Shown here: one piece after another, positions 24,904-37,548 of the stretch | How positions within the stretch are numbered: the first letter of the stretch is position 1 | How the letters are laid out: the number at the start of each line of letters is the position of its first letter | NCBI GenBank assembly: GCA_021613335.1 | Contig: JAJTWR010000036.1 | Location: 114,501 to 178,500 of the forward strand | DNA: 64,000 nt | Direction: 5' to 3' | Source: Whitmania pigra | Taxonomy: Eukaryota; Annelida; Clitellata; Hirudinida; Haemopidae | The notes under the pieces: model-generated | The model's database searches: none | The model's input: the letters and a program-made list of their open reading frames with translations, nothing else | What the model was told of the DNA's origin: nothing | Program-made: the position numbers and the translations under genes

Positions 24904-27701
24904 TGCGACTGTCACTACCTCTGAGACGGAGCAAAACAACTGGAGTCCGTTCTCGTCGTCTTAGAAACAGCACACTTCATAAATATGAATTTATTAACAT
25001 TAATAGTTATAGCAGAATTACCTTTAGAAAAAATGCATTAAATACGCTTTAAATAAATCGACTAACTATTTCACTTTTTATTAGTTTTTGATGATAACTG
25101 ATAGAAGACGTTTCCTATGTGCTTAAGCAACCAGTAATGACCTATCCTTATTGCGAACCGCTAGCTAAAATACAGAACAGTGGGCACAATATGGGAACCT
25201 TTTTATGCCAAACGTTAGGAAAGAAAAAGGAATGAAGGAGATGCTCCACGCCCCACAAATTAAGTCTCCGAAGTGTGGAAGTGTCTATATATTTAGTAAC
25301 TCATTAATATTCGTATGCTCCTTAGTGGATCATCCACTGTGGATGGACCTTTTATCCAAATATTGATACTGATAACTTAGTTACTAATCATTCTATATTT
25401 GGATGAAGGGCATGTAGGATGGATGCTTGGATGATTGAGTAAATACATGAATAGAAGAGTGAATTAGTGAGCAAATAATATATTAATGGATGAATGAGTG
25501 GATTAGTAAATGTGTGAATGGATGGATACAGGTATGGTTGACACGATTTGTTAGATTGATGGACGGTTAATCTCTCTGGCGATTTCATCTAAACTCCAAT
25601 TTTTAAGTGTTATTTTTGCGTAACTGCTGATGCTGGTAACTTATTTTACTGTCTTTTTATTCTCTAACACCGACTGAGTTAAATTCAACAATTTGCATCA
25701 TTCGTGAAATGTATGAAATTATGATTTTATTTGTCTTCAGTGTTCTTAGTTGATAATTACTCAATTCCATTTGCAGACATTATTAAATTTATGAAATGTA
25801 CATGTTATGTTTACGCATACTTTTTTTTATATGTAAATTCTTTGAGTCTTTGCGGTTGGACGGAGCTCCGAAATGCTTACCTCTTTTTGTAATGTTGGAT
25901 AACTTTACTTGTGCCTGGTTTTATGTTTATTGTTGCAATAAATTAAAATTTGTTATTGAATAATAACATTCAATTATGATTCATCATGATTCGCAGCAAA
26001 ATCTGTTTAGAACTTTGTGACGATAATAAGGTTTGTTGTCATTCTTATTTTGCACTGTGCGTGGCCTCAACTTTATCAATTCTCGGCGAAAACTACACCC
26101 TTTGGTTGTACACACTAATTTTGTTCTTAATTAATTGTGCAATTATCACAAAATCCAGACTCGCCTCAGTTTGTAATGACCTAAACTTTACCTAATGAAA
26201 TTAGCAGATTTCAGTGCGATAAATTATGTTAGAAAATGCTAGTAAAAGCGTAACTCTAAAGAAAATATAATTCGGGAAATTAATTTAGTTGACATTGGAT
26301 CGAAAACAAATTGTTTCGTGGTTAAAAATTGAATCGCAGTTACGCTTCTTTGCGATACAGCCTCAATGTGGAAATGTATATTTTGTAAGCTTTCGAATGC
26401 CGGTTTCACACAATATATTTCACATATTTTATTAATTCAGTAACAGCTTAACATTTCTAGTATAATTTTATCTTTCTCAAGAAGTTGGATATGTGAGAAT
26501 CTTTCAATTATTCTTTGGCAGAATCTCAAATGTACTTGGTTCCCATTTCTTTAATGGTCTCATTGTTTAGGGTTGTCAGTTTTAGCCGAGGTTATTTCCC
26601 ACTTTAGTATGAGGTGATAATTTTGTTAAGGTGGGTTTAAATGTGTGCTTTTCCTTATAATCATATTAACATTGATTCTTTTGAATCATAAGGATGTGAT
26701 AAAATTCTTTTGAAATTATTTGTTACCAACTGAAAAAGAAAATCCTTAAAGTTAAAAGTTATTGTCCCAACCAACTCATGCAATTTTTGGGCTCTCTCAG
26801 ATTCAAACTTACAATACAACCCATTATCTTAAAATGTAACAGATGACAGTGAATTATTTAAACCTTTACTACCAAGTAAAACCATTAATAAGCAAGTAAT
26901 TTGCATAATTAGCAAATTAGCTAAATATTAAAATAAAAGCTTATTTAAGCAAAATTTGCTTTAACAATATTAAAAAGTAATGCATCTACTCTTGAATCGT
27001 TAAATAAAGGTCGTAAAGGTATATCTTTACCGGTTGAAAGCACAAATTCAAAATAGTGTGGGTAAGTATTCAAAGGTCGAGGTCAACTAATTTTATTTGC
27101 ATAGCTCAATTTGAATTTTGTTAGCGCCACTATTCAGGTTTTTTAAATCATTTTTGTAAAATTTGGCTGACATAGCAATACGTTCGCGAAAAGTATGTTT
27201 ATTTTAATGCGGTGTTTGCAGTCACTATTTGAATTTGAATGGTGCCTGATAACAATGCCGTGGGCAGGAGATTAACAAGCAAAAAATTTGCGTAATGAAA
27301 CAGAAATTCTACGTGACAACGAACCTGTAATATCGATTTTGTTTCAAACGCATCTGTGGCTTTTAACACATGTCGCTTCTTGTCTTGAGAGAATAGAAGG
27401 CGTCTGGAAGGATGTTTCTTTTTCTTAACGATGACTGTGGCTCAATGCACGTAACAATTCTTGTAAAGTATCTTGACTGATGATTTAATTTAATTTACTT
27501 ACGCCGTAACCCATTATGTAATATGTGTAAGGTAATAAAGCAATAAAATTATGCAAATTTATATATTTCGCAATAAAAGCGTCATTCTTCATAATCTTTT
27601 TTATGATGTGATTGCAAATAGACGTTTTAACATCGATAAAATTACTACAAAAAATCTTAGATTTTTTTCAAGCCAAAAGAAACTTAATTTTCACAAACAA
27701 A
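24904..27701. other. Intergenic region between divergent WDR35 and SAMHD1
   Basis: A 2.8-kb spacer between divergently transcribed genes, so it should hold both promoters. It is AT-rich with no supported gene. The WDR35 proximal side (about 24905-24975) has GACGGAG and CGTCGTC stretches richer in GC. A decayed ATGG repeat lies at about 25400-25570 (listed separately). Reading frames such as plus 25986-26195 have no recognisable homology. Confidence 0.45.
25400..25570. repeat. Decayed GGAT/GAAT minisatellite
   Basis: Degenerate copies of GGAT, GAAT and GATT words repeat at roughly four-base spacing (GGATGGATGC, GATGAATGAGTGGATTAG, GAATGGATGGATAC). It is a diverged relative of the CCAT microsatellite seen at 59.6 kb. 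Confidence 0.6.
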
Positions 27702-30261
27702 ATGGAAAAACTCTCAACGGTAAGAAAGTATTCAAAAAGTATTCGATCTGAGCCTTAATACCAATTGGCTAATGCATGCGGTACTTTTGTTTAAACAGGT
27801 AATTAATGATCCCGTGCACGGACACATCGAACTGAATTCTCTGTACGTGAAGATCATAGACACGCCACAATTTCAGAGACTCCGTTTTCTCCATCAGTGC
27901 GGCACAGCTCATTTCGTCTATCCAGGAGCAAATCATAGCAGATACGAACATTGCATAGGGTAAATTCAGGTTTTGTTATACTTTGTTCCAATTTTATTGC
28001 TTATATTGTTATAAATCATCGTTTTTAGTGTTTGCCATCTTGCGGAGAGTATGTGCAAAGCATTGCAGTTCAAGCAGCCGGAACTAAACATTACAGACTC
28101 AGATGTCAAATGTGTCGCCATAGCCGGCCTATGCCATGATTTGGGTAAGAATCGGCGGGAAGTTGAATTAGATTAGTTATTTTAACAATTTATAATCTTT
28201 TTGAATCTCAGGCCACGGACCGTTTTCACACATATTCGACGGATCATTCATACCGAACTTTGATGACGATTGGAAGGTCAGTTGCTAACACAATTAATTA
28301 ATAAATATTTAATTTAAGCGCATAGCTGAAATTGTATTTTATTAAAATAAATTGATTTCGAAATAGTATTTTACTAAAATTTTACTAATTATCCGTTAAC
28401 AGCACGAGTATGGCTCAATAACGATGTTCGACTACCTGATAAAAGACAACCATTTGGAAAAATATTTTACTCCAGAAGACCTAACCTTTATTAAGGAGTT
28501 GATACATCCACACAGCTTCAGAAAGGTAAGAATAATTTTGTTCATAACTATTTCCATCTCACCAACACATCAAATCAAGCATTAACAAAACTTGTAAGAC
28601 TTATTGAGATAGCCATTTAAACTTTCGCATTCTTTCTAAGAATTTTATGAAAGAAATAACTTATTTATTTTTCAATCAATTAGGGAGAGAAATGGCCTCA
28701 CAAAGGCAGAGGCTCCGAAAAGAGCTTTTTATACGACGTAAGTATTTGCATATTGTTTCACAATCGATCAATTTCCTCACAAAAGAGCTCTATCTAACAG
28801 ATTGTTGCCAACAAAAAAAATGGAATGGACGTGGACAAGTGGGATTACATCGTCAGGGACTGTTACTTTATGGGCATAACCACTGCGTTTGATCACAAGA
28901 GACTCATAAAGTTCATGTCTGTCTTGGAAATCGATAACGAAAGACACATCTGTACTAGAGACAAGGTTCGTTCAGTTGATGAACATTTTAGCAATGTCTA
29001 TGAAACGCTTGCTTGCTAATTTGTGATATTAATCCGTTAATTAATCGTTAAAGGAAGTGGACAACATATACGAGCTATTCCACAGTCGCACACGTCTTTA
29101 CAGACAGGCTTACCTCCACAAGACTAACCTCATTGTTGGCTACATGTGAGTTTCAATTTCTTAACATAACGTCCATTGTGCAACAGTAAATTAAAATCCA
29201 ATGTAAATATATTTACGAAGTTAAATGTTAAAACGATTCATTATAGGATTTCTGAGGCCCTCAAGCTAGCAAACGACTTTGTGTTCATTGAAGGAGAAAA
29301 TGGGTAAGAAGCATAATTCATGACTTCATTTATTTTCAATGTGTCTGAAATGAATTACTTATAGCAATTAATGCACTGATGTGATTTACACTAAATTTAT
29401 TTCAGAAAAAAATACAAAATGTCCGAAGCTATTTACGATATGACGGCCTTTATGAAGTTAACTGACCACATCTTTCATGCAATTTTGTACTCGAGCGACG
29501 ATAATTTAAAACCAGCCAAAAACTGGTTGAATAGGATCCTTTGCAGGCAATTGCCCAAGTCAGTAGGGGCTTTGAAATGTGAAGATGTTAGTATCTTAAC
29601 TATTTGCATCGTTACTTAGTTAGTGATTTATTACAAGTCAGCTAATGTTATTTTAATTTTTGTTAATGTTTGTTTAGAATTTGATGACCTCAGACATGGT
29701 AAGGAAAGAAATAATAGAATGGTCCCAGCAGTTCTCCGAAAATCTTGACCCAAGTGACATCATTATCATTGTAAGAACATCCAAACTTTTTTTATTTTAA
29801 AGCATTATTTTATTAAGTAATAATAATAATAGTTAACTTGTTACATAACATGGAGTTACATAGCATCTATAGATTTAGATCTTTGAATTTATCACAATTT
29901 TCATTTAGAAATCAAAGTGGGATTATGGAATGAACTCAGAAGACCCCATAAATTACATGTGGTTTTTCAGCAAAGAGAGCCCAACCGTGCCTTACAGGCA
30001 TCACCAGATATCAGTAAGTACTTTGCCATATCTTCCCCTAATTTGTTTTCAGGTGTATTTAATCTTAGACTTAAAATCATTTTAGTCATAATCACTTACC
30101 ATTATCATTAATCCTTTTAGAAAACTTCCTTTATGCCAAAGAAGTTTAAAGAAGTCCAATTCTTAGTGTTTTGCTCTGAAGCAAACTCTGGCAAATACAA
30201 TGTCATCAGTAAATGCTTAAAAGCCATGTGCGGGAAGTATGTGAACGAGAGCATTAAGTGA
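27702..30261 (+). CDS. SAMHD1: SAMHD1-type dNTP triphosphohydrolase lacking the SAM domain
   Basis: Thirteen exons, all frame-consistent, giving 456 aa: 27702-27719, 27799-27959, 28029-28144, 28212-28276, 28403-28525, 28684-28737, 28801-28965, 29054-29145, 29247-29303, 29406-29586, 29678-29770, 29909-30013, 30121-30261. The protein opens MEKLST and passes straight into [12 protein letters not shown]. The HD metal site is intact: SRYEHCIG (H), GLCHDLGHGPFSH (HD) and [11 protein letters not shown] (D). [16 protein letters not shown] and [16 protein letters not shown] also match SAMHD1. The VIND residues that contact the guanine activator in the human enzyme are kept. The enzyme cleaves dNTPs to nucleosides and triphosphate and lowers the dNTP pool. 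The human enzyme has an N-terminal SAM domain and a longer C-terminal tail; here both are missing or very short. The start choice rests on a clean phase-0 first intron. Confidence 0.93.
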
Positions 30262-31169
30262 ACTTTCAAATGGCAAAGCTCTCCCCAGGTTATTGTATGT
30301 TTATGATGGTGTTGCGCTGTCAATATTCACGTTCTTAATTAAACATATTGTCTAATTCGTTGAGCTCAGTCTTTGAGTTTTGTAGTTCTTGCCTTTTAGT
30401 CACGTTCATTATTGAGGAATGTTTTGCAATGTTAGGTGACTAATCAATTTGTTTCAGTATTTTTTCTGCTATTTTCTTGATCATCCGTTTCAAACCAGTT
30501 CGATAAAGATCAACCTTAATGCAACTCTGTTGTTTCACATTTTGCTCTCTAAAATGAGAAAAAAAGAAACAAAGATTGTTTCAAATATTATATCAAACAA
30601 TAATCCATGCCTCAGTGACGGGCGACAGTTTAAACCAATTTGTATGAATCGGACAAATATAACAACACGTAATGTCCATGTAATAGTTTCCTCACAGATC
30701 AAAACAAATCCAATGTTTAAGACTTTTGATTGAACAAAGGTAGTGATCAAGGTAATAGTAATTTGTGCTACCAATGTGGTTCAATGACGTATCACGATTG
30801 AATGAGGGGACGCGGCCGGTGATTTCGCATGGTAAAAAGCTGACGATTAAAATCAAAATAATTCCATAAGCTAACAATAACAAGCACCAACATCACGAAA
30901 AAAAATGTTAAAACAATTGCACGCAAAACTAAATCGCAAAGCAACCTGATTCAAATAAATGCAAAAAAAAAATAGACTAGTAATACTAAAATTGAAGTTA
31001 CTCTTCAATTATTCTGTCTCTCATTCACATGTCCAAGGTGGCAAAGCACCAAAAAAACATGGGCCCACAAAAACTCCAAAGTTGGGACATGAAATTTCAA
31101 CAACAAAATGTGGCATTCTCGGACAATAATTATTATTTAAGTGGCAGCCTAACTTCACTTGTTCCGATG
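30262..31169. other. Spacer between convergent SAMHD1 and SPPL3
   Basis: About 900 bases between two convergent 3' ends. Open frames on both strands at 30449-30883 overlap each other, contain no recognisable motif and are likely chance. Confidence 0.4.
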
Positions 31170-34100
31170 TCAGACTTCGAGGTTTTTTTGTGGGACAAGT
31201 GATCTGAATGGTTCACTCCACATCTTTCTTAGATCACCCTGTAAAACACTTTGTATTAAAAAATGAAATATGCAGACTTCCTTCTATAATTATATACTTC
31301 AACCTTGCAAGTCAAAAACATCTTTCAGGCATGTAAACGAAGTTGTATGATTTAACATTATAAATATACTGACTGGTTTTTTAATAATAAAAATAATTTG
31401 AAGCAAAATCAGGTTGCTATTTATTTTCATTGGTTCATGCTTCAGAAACACACAAACTTTAAAGTAGGCCATGAGGAGAAGCGGAAGGAGTGTGAAAGGA
31501 ACAAGGTACAAAAGGGCTGGCTGAGTTGCCTGAAATACTTCCGAGGAAAATGTTGCTGTGAGGAGACCTACACGAAATAGAAAATATTACAAGTTGAACT
31601 CTCAATAAACAAAGGTCATTACAAACAGTCTGTAATGAATAAATTACAAACCAAAGAAAAACACAACATGTTAACAGACCAAGAAAGTAGCCAATGAGAG
31701 AACAGTGGAAATAAGTGATCTTTTGAGAGCAAGTCAGGGAAGGTGCAACAAATGGCTGTTCCCCATCATTCAGTTGGCTTCTCTTGTAAGCATCATATCT
31801 CAGCACAAAACACAGCAACAGACCTGGCATCACCTGCAAAAATTAATAAATTAAATTATCCATTTAGTAAATGCTAAAACTTTAAAAGTTGCTACAATTG
31901 AACCCTGTTAACGTCTGAAAAAATAATTGCTTCGAATAAAAGACATTAATTCTGCACAAACAAAAGGCAATCAATTATTGCCAGGCAGAACAATGATGGG
32001 ACAACAGGAAATGCTTTAGCAGTGAAATTATTAATGAGATTCACAAATGCAGTACTACATCATCGTCATATAAATTACTCACAATGTCACCTAGACCAAG
32101 CATAGAATAATGTCCTGTATTTTGCATGCTGAAAAGATTTTTAACAATCATTCAAATTTAATTCAAAGCAGTGGACACCTCAAATAATTGTTTTTACCTT
32201 GGAAAGATTAGCTTCCCTGGCAGAGATAACTTTGGCGCTTCACTTGCCATGGAAAATAAATTAAGCTTCTTGGACAAAATTCCAATCTATTAAAGAACAA
32301 GATAATCCAATGAAAACCAAACAAGCATTTGGCACTCAAAGGCAAAGCTGCAAAATTATAGAAGGAAAACACAAAAAATAAAAGTCCTGTTTCCCTACTG
32401 GATTTTCAGCTGGCTGAGTTGCAACCTTCATCATGACATTGGTGCTGAATATGTATGAAGAAAAGAAAACCTAAAACAATAGCAACGTCTAAGAATCAAA
32501 TAATTCACAAATGTGGATTTTTCCCTCACAAACTGACCCAGAAGACATCATAGACCAACAAGCCAATAAGAAGCAGGGTAGAAACCTTAAGACTAGGAAG
32601 TCGTACGAGGGCAATAAATGCAACGCAAAGCCCCATTCCTAAAGCTTAATTTAAAAATTCGTTCGGTTATTTAAAATTGCAATCAATTATGGTCTTATTA
32701 TTAATTACCATCTTTAATGTATTGTTACAAATCATTTAGAACCTTTAACAAACTCATGCTGCAATCATGATTTTATTTTGACTCCCTATAATGGAAGAGA
32801 TGTCCATTTGAAATGAGCCTAAAAGCAAGTAATAATAACAAAATCACCATCCATGAGAATCCAGTGACCTGTAACCACCCAAATGCACACAATTCCTGAT
32901 GAGAGACAGAATGACAAAATCTCAGCAGGTGTGAACCTGCCACAGCAACCAAAAGAAATCCTTGGAAAAACAAAAAATGGAATTGAAAGTGATGTCAGAG
33001 CAAAGGAAACCAAAAATCAAAACATACTTGTTGTTCTGACTGCAAGGACCTAAAAGTTGCTGACACATTGGGAGAAGTAAAAATGCAAATGCAACTGCAG
33101 CTAAGACTAAGAATCAAGATTTATTATAAACTTCATTAAAATTTTGAACGAGCCACAACCACAATAATCTTGAACCCACTTGCGGAGCAGATGGCAAAGA
33201 CGAGTTGAAGAGAATCGAAAAAGAGAAACATTATAAGAAGGGAGAGAGATGCTCCAAGAGGCATCATGACAGCCTGGCAGGCATCCAATGTCTGAACTCC
33301 TGTTTGTCCATCAATATGAAAAGTCAAAACAGATACAGCAAAAAAAATGACAAGCAATTAAATTCAAATAAAATGAGATATTAAACAATTTCACAAGATA
33401 GATCTAACTACCAGTTTGATGAGATAGGTTTGCATATGCATGGCCATGTGAGCAAATGTCAAATGCTAATGGCAAATACCCCTACCATTTTTCCCCAACA
33501 ATACTTTTCTAAATGTATAATTCATAAATAATGTATTAATCATGATTAATTTCAGTAAGTTAGAAAAACTTTTGCCATCAATATGTATTACATATTTTAA
33601 TATATTTATATTTATTGATAGCTCCAATGCTTTTCTTTGCTCTCCTCACATGCCTTTAGTGTGAAATTAATTGCCTGCCAATATCCCATCAGCATACTTT
33701 TTTTTATTGTTAATATTTATGTAAACTTAAAAATATTTGCCATATCCTTACCTCGATCAATTTTAAAAACCTGTTGCAAAAACCACTGCATGTTTGATAA
33801 GGCACTATTTTTAGCTTTATGTGCATATTTGATTTGGATGAATACAAATACAAATCAAGATTTTTTGTGTCATAAACTAATCGGCTTAGTGATTAAATCA
33901 TGCACTCATAAATAAATGCTCAGGCGAGAAAGGGCAAAGGTGTACTTATTAAGATTCACTTAGCAAAACAAATTGAACTAAGAATGATGAATGATGTTTG
34001 TGATGGGAAATAACATAAGTAACAAAATATAAATTATCAATTTAGCAGCAGATCACAATCTTTGTTTGATGCCAATAACTTCATAGACTCTTTGCAACTT

Positions 34101-35322
34101 AAAAAACTAGAAATAATCATGTCAACAAAAATTAGTACAAAAAGAAATATATACAGAAATAGCGTTGGATTAGAAATAAGTTCAAACATAACAAAGCAAA
34201 ACAGAGTTGAACTTTTGAAAGGCATTTAAGAAATTCATTTGAAGTACAACAACTGAAATTCATTAAAAACTATTAATCTTATTTTGGAGCGAGCAAGATC
34301 AACTTAAATTTTCATTGTTGTCTTAAACCTTATTTTTTTTAAATATAATATATTATTCTTTGTATAAGTTAAAGATACTTTAGAATAGTCACTCACAGAA
34401 TGAAATTGAATACTTCATTCATAAAAATCATTTATTCAAACTTAAAATGACATTTAGGATTATTTATCATTATTAATCAACCAAGAATAAAACACAATGA
34501 ATGAAACTTGTGAATTCACACAAGACAAGATAAATTTTTTATAAAATTCACCTTTGTTGTCCTCATTTTCACTAGATCCAAAACTGAATGCCAGAAGTTT
34601 CTCCTTTGATTCTCTTTCCATTTTTAATGACCTGAAGTTAAATTGTTAAATTAAAAACAAGAAATCAAGAATGCAGTTTGATCTAATAACATGCTTTGTT
34701 ATTGCATGATCTGGCTTGCTTAGACATTATTTATTGCTCTTCATATATGGAAAATATGATAGGCAAAAAATGTTAAATGTTACCTGAAACTACCATAAAC
34801 TATCAAAAGTATTGATATAACAAAGGTGAACAGCCTTGATGAATCTACCATGGAATATGCTCTGGAATAAAAAAAAGACAGTAAATAAGACAAATCCAAT
34901 GATATTCAAAGGATATTTCTACACATTTAAGCAACTCCTCAATTTATGCCCACAAAGTAAGATAGTGAATATTAGTGCTAATCAATAAAACTAACATCTC
35001 CAACTTAATGTCTATAAACAGACTTTCTAAAGCAACTTCTGCTAAGACCAGAATAACCATATGTTTGACAAAACATACCTAAAAATGATGATATTCAACA
35101 ACTCTAAATAATAATATTGCATCAATTTCTCGAACGATAGTAAGAATTGCTTGCAAGAATTAGCGTATAAGAATTGCGAATCTACATCTCATTTTAGAGT
35201 AGTGTTAAGATTTTGTTACTACATACCAGCTAATCGCAAAACTTTAAAACATACAAGGTATAAGTTGTAGGGTCGACATTCAAACCAGTGTCCAAAGCTT
35301 GTTCGACTTTATTTTCGGCCAT
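31170..35322 (-). CDS. SPPL3: Signal peptide peptidase-like 3, intramembrane aspartyl protease
   Basis: About ten exons, from ATG at 35322 to TGA at 31172-31170. Segments in order are: [32 protein letters not shown] (first membrane segment); [47 protein letters not shown]; the YDVFWV region near 32550 with the first catalytic Asp; [10 protein letters not shown] and [14 protein letters not shown] with the GLGD second Asp; [17 protein letters not shown] [32 protein letters not shown], holding the conserved PAL motif; and the C-terminal [11 protein letters not shown] and NLEV. This is a nine-span Golgi protease that cuts type II membrane glycosyltransferases and so tunes glycosylation. No N-glycosylated protease-associated domain precedes the core, as expected for SPPL3. 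The C-terminal end matches the family to the last residues. Confidence 0.94.
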
Positions 35323-37548
35323 GTTTTATCAGGAAAATGACAACAAAATCCTAATTATCCATGATTGTAATCCTAATTCAGTGGCGTCGCACAACCTAAT
35401 CGTGCTCCTGACAAAGAAATGAAGGCAAACAACGATCGTCAAACAAAGCAGTCACATAACAAAGTTTGTGATCAGAAGCTTATTATATTCATTTAGGGAG
35501 TTATTCGAGAAAACTTATTTCTTAAATGTGAATTTTAGATTGTCTCAAATAAAATGAGTCTGACCATAAAATTAACACAGGCATATAATATGCATATTCT
35601 CAGACAACTGGGAACGACTCAACCTCAACGTGAAAGTAATAATAGAAATGAATATTTTGGTGCTTAATTTTGCATTTTATCACGACATGTATTTCGCATG
35701 AAAAGGTACGCGAACCGCAGTTGTTAGCGTCTGTGTGTTATAATCGTTTAATTGACGATGTAAATGGATCGCATAGTGTCAATTTTAAAAGTCTAAGCTT
35801 CAGACCAGTTCTTGTATTTAGTATTATGTCCAGTATTTCCACAGACATTTTGCTTTTCGTATTTCTCTGCCTCCAATAATATAATAATAATATATTAACA
35901 ATAATTATAATTACAATCAGCAACAATATCTAAACTAATTCTCTCATCTTTTATTAAATTAAAACGACGGCATCGGAAGTTACTTCTGCGGGGGAGAGCT
36001 TGGATAATGACTGGCAAGCCGCTGGAGTCTAGAGCAAAAAACGAGATTTCTGTTTAAAAAATGAGTGGCTCTGCATTCGTGGATAAAAGCTTGGTTGCAA
36101 CGTTGAAATTCAATATCTAATAAACTTAGTGTTCGTTGGGCTAATTTAATTTAATTTCTTATGAATTTAATCATACATGAAAATGAGTTCCGGCACCTTT
36201 TTTTTATAAAAAAAAAGCACTGATTATATGAATATGGAATATTATATGAAATGTTATTTGAAATATGGGTTAGCTTGTCTAAGATGTTGGGCTGAATATA
36301 AAAGCCTTAACCCGCCCCTCAACAGGAACCGTGCGCCCGCACGGCCTAATGGGCTGCGCCCATCTCGATGGCAGCACGGATTTGAACCCCACTCCTAATC
36401 ATTTAGCTATGCAACGGCCGTCAATAAAACATTTTTTTCTCAACAGGAACAGTTTGTCAGAATATCGGTTGATCTACAGATCTTCGAACAAATTATGGTG
36501 TCTTTATGCTTTTATGTCCTATCAGAAGTGCAAATGTTCTATATGTAAAGCCCAACATCGGATAAGGCCGTAATTTGTCCATATTTTAATTTCATACATC
36601 AGTTTCATACTTATTACATGGCTTTCCGAGCTTATCCATATTTCAAACGCCCTTACAATTGTGACTTTATTGTCTTGCAAAGCATGCTAAATAGCTAAAA
36701 AGCCATAACTAGTAGCAAAAGGGTTGACTACATTTGTACTCAAAGAAGCATAGTTTAAACCATCTTAACTTTGACTTGTAATTGTATGGGTAGTCTCTAA
36801 CGTCACTCAATTATAAGTATCTATTTCTTTGATTCCCCTTCTCTCCACATTTTAAAGCAAAATTTAAGTCCCATAAAACATCACAAATCATAGGGCGCAG
36901 ATGATGCAGATATAAAAGAATTTGTTCGTCTTGAAATTGCATGACATCATTTTGGGCAACCTTGAACTCATGATTAAACAACTGAAACGACTAGTGGAGG
37001 CGCTTCAGCTTGCGTCGAAACAATACGAGCCAACCTGAACTGAATCTTAATAGACCTAACAAGCAGGTTTATCGGCAAGTGCTTTATACTCCAAATGCCA
37101 TAGATCAACATTAGCGTCACTAACAAATAAAACACTTCTCTATGACATTAAATACTCGTCTCAGTATTTTGAGAATACACATTTCGATTAGACATTACAT
37201 GAGCGACCCACGAACCTGTTGACTAATTTTAACTTTCTGAATCGTTTGAGACTAAATCCTAAAGTCAAGTGCAACGAATTAATTCAGTTCTACGCCACCT
37301 CAAGACAAAGAGTCGTAAAATGCCTTGATCGATCGTAAAAACACCACATCACTCGATAGTGGTACGCACCAAAGCACCTCCATCTATCCTTCGTCATTAA
37401 CCAGCCCGTAGGTTATCCTCGTCGACTAAAGTGCTTTGCACTTCACCTCGATAAAGTTGCAGTCCAGCCATGTGTTCTCAAACCTGGAGCCTGTTCTTCA
37501 ATGATTTATTCATATAAAAATGACCTACATTCCTAATGATAGAAATGA
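35323..37548. other. Intergenic spacer NARS2 to SPPL3
   Basis: A 2.2-kb spacer containing the SPPL3 promoter side and the NARS2 3' end. It is AT-rich with no supported gene. The only clear structure is the GC-rich tRNA-like insertion at 36318-36450, described separately. Confidence 0.45.
36318..36450 (-). mobile_element. Small tRNA-like (SINE-like) insertion with 12-bp direct repeats and two hairpins
   Basis: A GC-rich island in AT-rich DNA is flanked by the identical 12-mer CTCAACAGGAAC at 36318-36329 and 36439-36450, which looks like a target-site duplication. Read on the minus strand it has an A-box-like TAGCTAAATGA and a perfect B-box-like GGTTCAAATCC (plus coordinates 36378-36388), only a few bases apart, as if the anticodon arm were lost. 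On the plus strand there are two perfect hairpins, CGTGCG-CC-CGCACG (36330-36343) and ATGGGC-TGC-GCCCAT (36349-36363), and an ACGGCC/GGCCGT inverted pair. A T-run (about 36432-36438) adjoins the right repeat. No coding capacity. It could be a SINE relic, a MITE or another structured non-autonomous element. Confidence 0.55.

Noticed and set aside
30449..30883. Overlapping open frames on both strands
   Set aside because: No homology, splice context or compositional change; chance in a spacer.
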